A DNA stretch of 11,279 nucleotides, taken from the NCBI GenBank assembly GCA_944376035.1, contig CALWBJ010000183.1, positions 1-11,279 on the forward strand, written 5' to 3'. The notes below the pieces were generated by a model. The model searched no databases and was not told the origin of the DNA. It saw only the letters and a list, made by a program, of their open reading frames with translations. How positions within the stretch are numbered: position 1 is the first letter of the stretch; each line of letters begins with the position of its first letter. The position numbers and the translations under genes are program-made. This stretch comes from an uncultured Clostridia bacterium. GTDB lineage: Bacteria; Bacillota; Clostridia; Christensenellales; Borkfalkiaceae. Positions 1-5,911 of this stretch are shown piece after piece.

Positions 1-20
1 CTTTTTCCCGCTCTGTTCAT
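1..20 (-). CDS. Start of a divergent gene, product unknown (partial)
   Basis: On the minus strand an ATG lies at 20-18, followed by an open frame reading M-N-R-A-G-K before the window edge. A strong AAGGAG Shine-Dalgarno site (minus strand, 35-30) sits 9 nt upstream. A good leftward promoter lies about 70 bases further up. Only six codons are visible, so nothing can be said about function. It would be transcribed divergently from the MarR-family gene at 342, and genes divergent from a MarR regulator are often its targets. Whether that holds here is inference. The alternative is that this is a chance ATG; the promoter, ribosome binding site and start in correct order argue against that. Confidence 0.5.
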
Positions 21-279
21 ATTTTCTTTCTCCTTGATGATTTATTTGCCTTTTGGCTTTTTACCTTTTATTTAATTTGTCAAAGATATTATATCAATTA
101 TAAAGTCGTTATCAAATATAATTAAACTTTTATTTGCAAAAAATTTTCTTTAATTTTCTGATATGTACGCTTTATCGGAATAATTTTAAGGCTTTTAAGA
201 AAGATTTGCACTTTCAGTATATTAAAGAATATTTAATCATGTAATTTTAGAAAAATAATAAAAATTTTTTAATATATTA
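21..279. other. AT-rich intergenic region between divergent genes
   Basis: About 320 bases separate the putative minus-strand start at 20 from the MarR-family start at 342. Apart from the leftward promoter (88-115) and the operator and promoter just before 342, I see no open frame of note, no tRNA and no clear structured RNA. Base composition is very AT-rich throughout, as expected for a divergent promoter region. Confidence 0.5.
88..115 (-). promoter_or_regulatory. Leftward promoter for the divergent gene
   Basis: Read on the minus strand, TTGATA (115-110) is followed by a 16-bp spacer and TATAAT (93-88). The spacer ends in TGA (96-94), giving an extended -10 (TGnTATAAT). This fits a housekeeping sigma promoter. 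The predicted start falls about 60 nt before the minus-strand ATG at 20. Confidence 0.5.
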
Positions 280-303
280 AAATTGTTGACATATCAACAA
301 TTT
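280..303. promoter_or_regulatory. 24-bp palindrome, candidate MarR operator
   Basis: A perfect inverted repeat has 10-bp arms (280-289 and 294-303, core ATTGTTGA / TCAACAAT) around the 4-bp centre CATA. It overlaps the -35 box of the MarR-DegV promoter. MarR-family dimers typically bind palindromes of about 16-24 bp placed over their own promoter, so this is most simply an autorepression site. The repeat is seen directly; the binding protein is inferred. Confidence 0.7.
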
Positions 304-314
304 AATGTTAATAT
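286..314 (+). promoter_or_regulatory. Promoter of the marR-degV unit
   Basis: A perfect -35 TTGACA (286-291) is followed by a 17-bp spacer and TAATAT (309-314) preceded by TGT (306-308), an extended -10. A TATAAT at 312-317 is an alternative -10 but would need a 20-bp spacer. The predicted start is near 321, leaving a short leader of about 20 nt that contains the AAAGGAG ribosome binding site (327-333). The -35 lies inside the palindrome at 280-303, so bound repressor should block RNA polymerase. Confidence 0.65.
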
Positions 315-341
315 AATACAGCGTGTAAAGGAGAAAAGGGT

Positions 342-815
342 ATGAACGGAAGGTTTGATAAATTCACTCTGCTCATAGACGGTATATATAAATCGGTACA
401 GAAAATCAAGACGGGCGAAATGAGCGAGATGGGGCTGAAATCGACGCATATAGCGATATTTTTGTATCTTTCGGATAATCCTTACGGATTAACTTTAAAA
501 GAGTTACAGAAAAGTTGTTTTATAGATAAAGCGGCGGTGTCCAGAGGCATAAGCGAACTTGAAAAGAACGGTTTTGTATATGCAGAAAGTTCATTCGAGA
601 AAAAATATAATCTCAAAGTAACTCTTACCGGAAAAGGCGTAAAGGCGGCGGAGGAGATAAAGCGCCGTGCAGACAAAGTGTTTGATTTTGCGGTAAACGA
701 GTTAAACCTGACCGAGCGAGAGAAATTTTATGAAACACTTGAAAGCATTTCCTTGACGCTGCAAAAAATATCAGAAAAATACGGAGAAAAAAATGGCAGT
801 AAAAATAATTATTGA
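342..815 (+). CDS. MarR-family winged-helix transcriptional regulator
   Basis: A 157-residue cytoplasmic DNA-binding protein of typical MarR length. The N-terminal helix (about 5-24) should be part of the dimer interface. The winged helix-turn-helix covers about 35-98. 'GLTLKELQKSCFIDKAAVSR' (49-68) leads into the recognition helix, which continues through 'GISELEKNGFV' (69-79). The wing 'SFEKKYNLKVTLTGKG' (84-99) has the usual end-of-wing T-x-KG. The C-terminal helices complete the dimerisation region. AAAGGAG (327-333) sits 8 nt before the ATG. The last 23 bases overlap degV in another frame, so the two are translated together. The gene probably represses its own promoter through the palindrome at 280-303. 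The ligand cannot be read from the sequence; the DegV neighbour hints at a fatty acid or acyl derivative, which is inference only. Confidence 0.9.
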   Translation: MNGRFDKFTLLIDGIYKSVQKIKTGEMSEMGLKSTHIAIFLYLSDNPYGLTLKELQKSCFIDKAAVSRGISELEKNGFVYAESSFEKKYNLKVTLTGKGVKAAEEIKRRADKVFDFAVNELNLTEREKFYETLESISLTLQKISEKYGEKNGSKNNY

Positions 816-1644
816 TTCGGCAAGCGACATAACAGTCTCGGAAGCCAGAGAGCGCGGCGCGGAACTTATCAGCATGGAAATCATGTTCGGTTCGGAAGTA
901 TATCTTGACGGAGACACTCTTGACAGCCGAAAATTTTTTGAAAAACTTATAGAGTGCGACGACCTTCCCAAGACCAGTCAGATAAACGAATACAGGTGGG
1001 AAGAAATTTTTTCTAAGCATGTGGCAAACGGAGACGAAGTTGTGGCGATTGTTATTTCGTCAAAGTTATCGGGAACTTATGCGAGCGCGCAGCGTGCCGC
1101 AAAAAAATTTGACGGAAAGGTTTTTGTTCTTGACAGTCTTAACGCGTGCATAGGTGAAAGGATATTGTTTGATTATGCGCTGAGGCTGAAAGAAGAAGGA
1201 AAAAGCGCGAAAGAAATTTTTACTGTTCTTGATTGTGCGAAAAAGCAGGTAAGAGTACTGGCGCTTTTAGGAACTTTGAAATATCTTAAAAAAGGCGGGC
1301 GCATATCGCCTTTCGTTGCTTTCGTGGGCGAAACGCTGAACATGAAACCCGTGGTGGGAGTTATTAACGGCGAAGTAAAACTGATAGGTAAAGCAATAGG
1401 CTCGAAAAAGGGAAATAACTATATCAACACTCTTATAAAGAACGGAAAAGGAGTGGATTTTACTAAACCTTTCGCTTGCGGATATTCGGGACTTGACGAT
1501 ACGGTAATGAGAAAATACATAGAAGACAGTAAAAATATCTGGGAAGGGCAAACCGATTTTATCCCCGTTCACGAAATAGGCAGTACTATCGGTACGCATG
1601 TAGGTCCCGGAGCCGTGGCGGTCGCTTTCTTTGAAAAAGAGTGA
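793..1644 (+). CDS. DegV-family fatty-acid-binding protein
   Basis: A 283-residue cytoplasmic protein of the DegV (FakB-like) family, which binds one long-chain fatty acid. In the best-known members it presents the acyl chain to a FakA kinase for phosphorylation. Family marks are the N-terminal 'IIIDSASD' (5-12), 'LPKTSQIN' (58-65) with the fatty-acid carboxylate-contacting T-S-Q, and 'SSKLSGTYASA' (89-99). The C-terminal 'GTHVGPGAVAVAF' (267-279) also fits. Length is normal. The start is set by GGAG (783-786) 6 nt before the ATG and by the family's usual N-terminus, although it lies inside the MarR gene. No FakA-type kinase gene is in the window, so whether this is a true FakB subunit is unknown. 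A perfect terminator palindrome follows at 1710-1747. Confidence 0.92.
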   Translation: MAVKIIIDSASDITVSEARERGAELISMEIMFGSEVYLDGDTLDSRKFFEKLIECDDLPKTSQINEYRWEEIFSKHVANGDEVVAIVISSKLSGTYASAQRAAKKFDGKVFVLDSLNACIGERILFDYALRLKEEGKSAKEIFTVLDCAKKQVRVLALLGTLKYLKKGGRISPFVAFVGETLNMKPVVGVINGEVKLIGKAIGSKKGNNYINTLIKNGKGVDFTKPFACGYSGLDDTVMRKYIEDSKNIWEGQTDFIPVHEIGSTIGTHVGPGAVAVAFFEKE

Positions 1645-1709
1645 TTATTCCATGCGCAAAAGATTATAAGAGAATAAAAAAGATAATTAAAAATATAAAA
1701 TAAACATAA

Positions 1710-1754
1710 GGCGCGGGCTTTCGATAAATTTATCGAAAGCCCGCGCCGTTTTAT
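1710..1754 (+). terminator. Intrinsic terminator after degV
   Basis: GC-rich arms (1710-1728 and 1729-1747, starting GGCGCGGGCTTTCG) form a perfect 38-bp palindrome. In RNA this gives a hairpin of about 17 bp with a minimal loop, followed by GTTTTATT. It separates the marR-degV unit from the feo operon. The downstream T-run is modest but the stem is very strong. A partner T-run on the other strand is poor, so it should act mainly for rightward transcription. Confidence 0.8.
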
Positions 1755-1822
1755 TAAAACTTTATTTATTTTTAAATATATGCAGTTATAAGGACGAAAA
1801 AATAAAAATAAAATATAACGGT
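1748..1822 (+). promoter_or_regulatory. Short feoA upstream region
   Basis: Only about 75 bases lie between the degV terminator and feoA. I see no convincing -35/-10 pair, no Fur-box-like sequence and no good Shine-Dalgarno site near the feoA ATG; the nearest purine run, AAGGA at 1790-1794, is 28 nt away. A 13-bp palindrome with arms GTTTTA / TAAAAC (1748-1760) abuts the terminator and could be an operator, but such AT-rich repeats are common by chance. A promoter must presumably be here. Confidence 0.3.
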
Positions 1823-2047
1823 ATGATGATGAATGAATTGAAAAAATATGAAAGCGCGGTCGTGAAAAAAATAGTTCTGGGTGCTAAAATAAAAAAGCGC
1901 CTTTACGACATAGGCTTTACCGAAGGAGTTAAAATTACCGTTGCGGGTTTTGCGCCGGCGGGCGACCCCATGCGTATAAAAATCAGGGATTTTTATCTTG
2001 CGCTCAGACTTTCCGAAACAGAAAAAATAGAGGTGGAAAAACAGTGA
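1823..2047 (+). CDS. feoA: FeoA, ferrous iron transport accessory protein
   Basis: A small (74-residue) cytoplasmic SH3-like-fold protein that partners the FeoB iron transporter; its exact role in transport is still debated. The family pattern is clear: 'ESAVVKKIVLGAKIKKRLYD' (10-29), 'IGFTEGVKITVAGFAPAGDP' (30-49) with the typical A-P-x-GDP, then 'LALRLSETEKIEV' (57-69). The length is normal. Three ATG codons in a row (1823, 1826, 1829) make the exact start uncertain by two residues, and none has a good ribosome binding site. The stop overlaps the GTG start of feoB (GTGA), so the two are translationally coupled. Confidence 0.93.
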   Translation: MMMNELKKYESAVVKKIVLGAKIKKRLYDIGFTEGVKITVAGFAPAGDPMRIKIRDFYLALRLSETEKIEVEKQ

Positions 2048-3969
2048 ATCAGAATATTGCACTTATAGGGAATCCCAATTCGGGGAAAACTTCACTATTC
2101 AATCTGCTTACGGGAACATACCAGAAAGTAGGCAACTGGTCGGGAGTAACCGTCGAAAAAAAAGAGGGGTTTTATCGGCGAGACAGGCGTATAAAAATAA
2201 CCGATTTACCGGGCTTATATTCTTTGGACGCATATTCTAAGGATGAAAAGGCGGTAACCGATTATCTCAAAAACAGTTCTCCCGACGTCATAATTAACGT
2301 AGTTGACGGGACAAATCTCGAACGCAGTCTTAATCTCACCGCATTGCTTTCCGACCTTAAAATACCTGTGGTGATCGCGCTTAATATGGCTGACGAATTG
2401 AAAAAAAACGGTATAAAACCCGATTTAAGAAGACTTACTAACGCATTCGGTATGCCCGTAGTAAGCATTTCGGCACTAAAAGGTGAAAATATCGATAATC
2501 TTATGCGAGTCGCGTCCGAACATAAGACAAAGCCTTTATATAAAAACTGGTCGGCTATGTCTCCCGCAGAAAGGTTTAAAAAATTGAGCGTGATAGCGGG
2601 AGAAGTATCCGAAAAAAAACTTACGCGTTCGGAGGGTATTACACAGAAGCTCGACAGCGTAATAACCCACAGAATATGGGGAATACCGCTGTTTATAGCA
2701 GTTATGGCGGCGGTTTATTTTATATCTTTAAAACTCGGCGGATTTTTCAGCGGAGTTATAGAGACGTTGTTTGATAACTTTTCGGAACTTGTGAAATCAG
2801 GATTTACAGAACGAGGTATTCCCGAATGGTTTACAATGCTTATAACAGGCGCAGTTATAAAGGGAATAGGAACTGTCATAAGTTTTTTACCGCAGATACT
2901 GGTGCTGTTTTTAATGCTCACGCTTTTGGAAGAAAGCGGATATATGGCGAGGGTGGCATTCATACTCGACAGATTTTTCCGAACTTTCGGCCTGGGCGGA
3001 AAATCGTGTATACCGATGGTGCTTTCATGCGGCTGTACGGTAACGGGACTTATGAGCACGAGAACTATAGAAAACAGGTCTGAGCGGGAGATGACGATAT
3101 TTCTTTCGCCGTTTATGCCCTGCGGCGCTAAAATGGCGGTGTTCGGGTGGTTTTCGTATAAGTTTTTCGGCGGGAGCGCGCTCATTGCCGTTTCTATGTA
3201 TTTTTTAGGAATTATCGTCGCCGCCGTATTCGGTAAATTACTTAAAAAAACAAAGGACTTTTCCGAAGGCGAAGAATGTTTTTTGTTGGAAATGCCTACG
3301 TTCAGACTGCCGTCTCTTAAAAACGTTTTTTACGTTTTGTTACTGAAAATTAAAGAATTTTCTGTAAAGGCGGGAACGGTTATATTTGCCGTGTCTGTTC
3401 TTTTATGGCTGCTTATGAATTTCGGGTTAAACGGTTATACATCGGGCAGAGCCGAGCAAAGTTTTCTTTTTTACATTGGAAGCGTGCTTAAATATCTGTT
3501 TGTTCCGCTCGGGTTCGGAAACTGGGAGGCGGCGGTGGCGGTTTTATCGGGATTTATGGCAAAAGAGGCGGTAATAGAAACTTTGGAAGTTATAAGCGCG
3601 GATGCGGGCAGCCTTTTTAACAATGCTTTTTCTGTTTACGCATTTATGTCTTTCGTGCTTTTATCTCCGCCTTGCGTGGCAAGTATAGTTCAGGCAAAAA
3701 AAGAATTAAAAAGCGGAAAGAAACTTTTTAAAATGATTGTTTTTCAAACTTTTGCCGCTTATATAACCGCCTTTATAATAAATACCTTGGGACTTATTCT
3801 GAATTCGGATTTTAACTTGATTTTTATTGTTTTTTCGGTTATAATTATTACAATCGCAATAATTTTTTGTTTGAAAAAAATATTCAAAGGCGGGTGCGGT
3901 AGTTGCGCGGACTGCTCCGCGGGAGGTGGAAAATGTCGGAAAAGCAGAAAACACAATACGATTACATGA
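2044..3969 (+). CDS. feoB: FeoB ferrous iron transporter with fused Cys-rich C-terminal tail
   Basis: A 641-residue inner-membrane Fe(II) transporter. The N-terminal G domain shows G1 'GNPNSGKT' (9-16), the G2 threonine (T36), G3 'DLPG' (54-57), G4 'NMAD' (114-117) and a G5-like 'SA' near 143. A helical GDI-like linker (about 165-215) leads into the membrane core from about residue 220. The gate repeats are visible: 'SCGCTVTGLMSTRTIEN', with C329 and C331, and 'PFMPCGAKMAVF', with C360. After the last usual membrane helix ('TFAAYITAFIINTLGLIL') comes one more hydrophobic segment (about 593-612) and a tail with C618-x2-C621-x2-C624-x6-C631. That resembles the FeoB-associated Cys-rich membrane protein, here fused. 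The start is GTG, with AGGTGG at 2031-2036. The 3' end overlaps the next small gene by 37 nt. Confidence 0.95.
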   Translation: MNQNIALIGNPNSGKTSLFNLLTGTYQKVGNWSGVTVEKKEGFYRRDRRIKITDLPGLYSLDAYSKDEKAVTDYLKNSSPDVIINVVDGTNLERSLNLTALLSDLKIPVVIALNMADELKKNGIKPDLRRLTNAFGMPVVSISALKGENIDNLMRVASEHKTKPLYKNWSAMSPAERFKKLSVIAGEVSEKKLTRSEGITQKLDSVITHRIWGIPLFIAVMAAVYFISLKLGGFFSGVIETLFDNFSELVKSGFTERGIPEWFTMLITGAVIKGIGTVISFLPQILVLFLMLTLLEESGYMARVAFILDRFFRTFGLGGKSCIPMVLSCGCTVTGLMSTRTIENRSEREMTIFLSPFMPCGAKMAVFGWFSYKFFGGSALIAVSMYFLGIIVAAVFGKLLKKTKDFSEGEECFLLEMPTFRLPSLKNVFYVLLLKIKEFSVKAGTVIFAVSVLLWLLMNFGLNGYTSGRAEQSFLFYIGSVLKYLFVPLGFGNWEAAVAVLSGFMAKEAVIETLEVISADAGSLFNNAFSVYAFMSFVLLSPPCVASIVQAKKELKSGKKLFKMIVFQTFAAYITAFIINTLGLILNSDFNLIFIVFSVIIITIAIIFCLKKIFKGGCGSCADCSAGGGKCRKSRKHNTIT

Positions 3970-4100
3970 GAGAGTCCGACGATAAGGAAGAGGACGCGCT
4001 TTACCCCGAGGAGTGGGAAGACAGCCGGACCAAAAGTTCAAAAGAAAAATATTTTGAATACTACGATGACATTAAACTTACGCCTAAAGACGATTGGTGA
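3933..4100 (+). CDS. Small acidic protein of unknown function coupled to feoB
   Basis: A 55-residue open frame that I do not recognise. I chose ATG 3933 because GGAGGTGG (3922-3929) lies just upstream with ideal spacing (6 nt from GGAGG). The frame is open from 3903, but that start has no such site. The protein is very acidic: 18 Asp/Glu against 10 Lys/Arg, with clusters such as 'ESDDKEEDALYPEEWED' (14-30) and a C-terminal 'KDDW'. It has no hydrophobic segment or cysteine, so it should be soluble and cytoplasmic. It begins inside the part of feoB that encodes the Cys-rich tail and overlaps feoB by 37 nt, which implies coupled translation. A role near FeoB is inference. It has no resemblance to FeoC that I can see. 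Confidence 0.72.
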   Translation: MSEKQKTQYDYMRESDDKEEDALYPEEWEDSRTKSSKEKYFEYYDDIKLTPKDDW

Positions 4101-4305
4101 AAGTTGATTTTAATATTTTCTCAATATAAAACATATTAAACTTCGTTTGCAAATGAATCAGTAAATATTCCTTTTAAAGGTTCCGATTTCAATAATAAAA
4201 TATTTACTTGTTTTGTATATTTCATACCATAAAAAGAAAATATACATATATATTAAACAAAGTATTAAAAAAATTGCTAAAAGTAAATACAAAAATATCA
4301 ACCTC
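4101..4305. other. AT-rich region between the feo and uronate operons
   Basis: No gene is visible here. Two AT-rich inverted repeats stand out: 10-bp arms AGTAAATATT / AATATTTACT (4160-4169 and 4199-4208) and 9-bp arms TGTATATTT / AAATATACA (4214-4222 and 4238-4246). The first is followed by TTGTTTTG and might weakly terminate the feo transcript. Either could be an operator for the uronate operon. There is also a TTTGCAAA palindrome at 4146-4153. No strong GC-rich terminator is present. Confidence 0.4.
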
Positions 4306-4334
4306 TTGAAAACAAAAAATTTATGTAGTAAAAT
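4306..4334 (+). promoter_or_regulatory. Promoter of the uronate operon
   Basis: TTGAAA (4306-4311), a 17-bp spacer and TAAAAT (4329-4334) make a good housekeeping promoter. The predicted start near 4341 leaves a leader of about 48 nt. The leader holds a small inverted repeat (GCGGA 4350-4354, TCCGC 4359-4363) and the GGAGG ribosome binding site at 4378-4382. Confidence 0.6.
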
Positions 4335-4388
4335 AAAGGAGTAAATTAAGCGGAGATATCCGCAAAAAGAGTTTTTCGGAGGTCAGTT

Positions 4389-5762
4389 ATGATTAAAGTT
4401 GCACAATTCGGCGAGGGTAATTTTTTAAGGACTTTCGCCGATTATTATTTTGATTGTTTAAACGAAGAGAAAGACGAATACAGAGTAGATATAATAAAGC
4501 CGATAACTTACGGCACGCTTGACAAATTCGTCGCTCAGAACAATAAATATCACGTGGTACTGCGCGGTGTTGAGAACGGACAGGCTGTTGAAAAAGTAAG
4601 AAAGATAAATGTTTTGGAAAAAGTCGTATCTCCGTTTGAAGATATGAAAGCGTATCTTGAAATAGCGACCGATCCCGAACTTAAAATTATAGTGTCCAAC
4701 ACTACCGAAGCGGGGATTTGCTTTAACGCTGACGATAAATTCGATGATTTCGAGGGAATTACTTATCCTGCAAAACTTACAAAATTTTTACTTGAAAGGT
4801 TCAATAAGGGACTCCCCGGCGTATATCTTATGCCCGTTGAACTTATAGAAAACAACGCAGACGAACTCAGTAAATGTGTAAGTAAATATATAGAACTTTG
4901 GAATCTTCCCGAGGCATTCAAAGAGTGGAATGCAAAGGAAAATTATTATTGTAATACTCTTGTCGACAGGATAGTATCGGGTTATCCCAAAACGCCTGAG
5001 GACGTAAAACACTTAGAAGATTTAATCGGGGAAAAGGACAGCCTTGTTTCTATCGGCGAGCCTTTCGGTCTTTGGGCGGTTGAAAAGAAAGGGAATATTG
5101 CAGATTATATCAAAGAGGGCGTACACGGTATAGAGGTTGTTCTCACGACCGACATAGGTTACTATAAAAAGAGAAAGGTGAGAGTTCTGAACGGCAGCCA
5201 CACCAACATTGTTCCCGCGGGACTTTGGGAAGGCGCGGTAACCGTTTACGACTGCATGACCGATAAAAAACTTTCCGCTTTCCTGCTCGATACGCTGAAT
5301 AACGAAATAGTTCCTTTCGTTTCAGACGACATAAACGCCACCAAAGTTTTTGCGGACAGTATTTTGGGAAGATTTTCAAATCCCTATCTTAACCACCTTT
5401 TAACAAGTATAAGTCTTAACAGCATTTCCAAATGGAAAGCGCGCGTACTGCCGAGTTTTAAAGACTATTATAAAGCGCACGGCAAAATCCCTGAAAATAT
5501 GACCAAAGGCTTTACCTATCTTATGAAAGTTTATACTTCGGTCAAAAAGGAAGGGGATAAATATTTCGTCAATCTTCCTTCGAGGAAAATAGAACTTCTG
5601 GACGACAAACCTTATCTCGATTATTTTGCAAACGGCAACAGCGCAGAAGATTTCATGAAAGACAAATCCGTCTGGGGCGAGGATCTGACGGCTTACAAAG
5701 GTTTTGCGGACAAGGTAAACGAAGGCTTAAAGTTACTCGCAGAGGGTAAGTCGCTTATTTAA
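4389..5762 (+). CDS. uxaB: Tagaturonate reductase (altronate oxidoreductase)
   Basis: A cytoplasmic NAD-dependent enzyme of the long-chain mannitol dehydrogenase family that reduces D-tagaturonate to D-altronate in galacturonate breakdown. 'QFGEGNFLR' (6-14) opens the nucleotide-binding domain and 'SNTTEAGI' (103-110) follows. The catalytic pattern K-x4-N-x2-H of this family is intact as K263, N268 and H271 in 'KVRVLNGSHT'. The C-terminal helical domain has 'WKARVLPSFKDYY', as in UxaB. At 457 residues it is slightly shorter than the E. coli enzyme (about 480), mainly at the N-terminus. GGAGG (4378-4382), 6 nt before the ATG, supports this start. A fructuronate reductase (UxuB) is the main alternative; uxaA and uxaC next door favour UxaB. 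It is the first gene of the operon, so tight control at the promoter is likely. Confidence 0.9.
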   Translation: MIKVAQFGEGNFLRTFADYYFDCLNEEKDEYRVDIIKPITYGTLDKFVAQNNKYHVVLRGVENGQAVEKVRKINVLEKVVSPFEDMKAYLEIATDPELKIIVSNTTEAGICFNADDKFDDFEGITYPAKLTKFLLERFNKGLPGVYLMPVELIENNADELSKCVSKYIELWNLPEAFKEWNAKENYYCNTLVDRIVSGYPKTPEDVKHLEDLIGEKDSLVSIGEPFGLWAVEKKGNIADYIKEGVHGIEVVLTTDIGYYKKRKVRVLNGSHTNIVPAGLWEGAVTVYDCMTDKKLSAFLLDTLNNEIVPFVSDDINATKVFADSILGRFSNPYLNHLLTSISLNSISKWKARVLPSFKDYYKAHGKIPENMTKGFTYLMKVYTSVKKEGDKYFVNLPSRKIELLDDKPYLDYFANGNSAEDFMKDKSVWGEDLTAYKGFADKVNEGLKLLAEGKSLI

Positions 5763-5911
5763 TTTTAACGATATAGATATAAAGATATAAATATAAAACT
5801 TTTAAATATCGGTGAGCGTAACTCTTATCTTCCCATTGTGGCGAGATTGTTGTAAGGCTTAAAAAATATAAATTTATAAATAAATTAAAAAGTAAATTAA
5901 AAGTAGAAATT
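5763..5911. other. uxaB-uxaA intergenic spacer with a GC-richer island
   Basis: This 149-bp gap begins with a run of short GATATA/ATATAAA repeats (5770-5796). A GC-richer stretch follows (about 5810-5858), then A/T-only DNA up to the uxaA start with a near-duplicated TAAATTAAAA motif (about 5881-5902). No terminator hairpin is evident, and only weak promoter-like hexamers. No good Shine-Dalgarno site precedes the uxaA ATG. The island is unexplained: it is not coding in any convincing frame and forms no obvious strong hairpin. Confidence 0.45.

Noticed and set aside
625..1020. 131-codon minus-strand open frame across the MarR-DegV junction
   Set aside because: It is antisense to two well-supported genes, low in complexity (Phe/Leu/Arg-rich) and resembles no family; a shadow frame.
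3706..4041. 111-codon minus-strand frame over the feoB end and small acidic gene
   Set aside because: Antisense, no ribosome binding site seen, no recognisable motif; the + strand reading has clear FeoB sequence and a strong site for the small gene.
5770..5900. Short GATATA/ATATAAA and TAAATTAAAA repeats as a CRISPR or iteron-like array
   Set aside because: The repeats are few, imperfect and irregularly spaced in A/T-only DNA; simple low-complexity sequence explains them.
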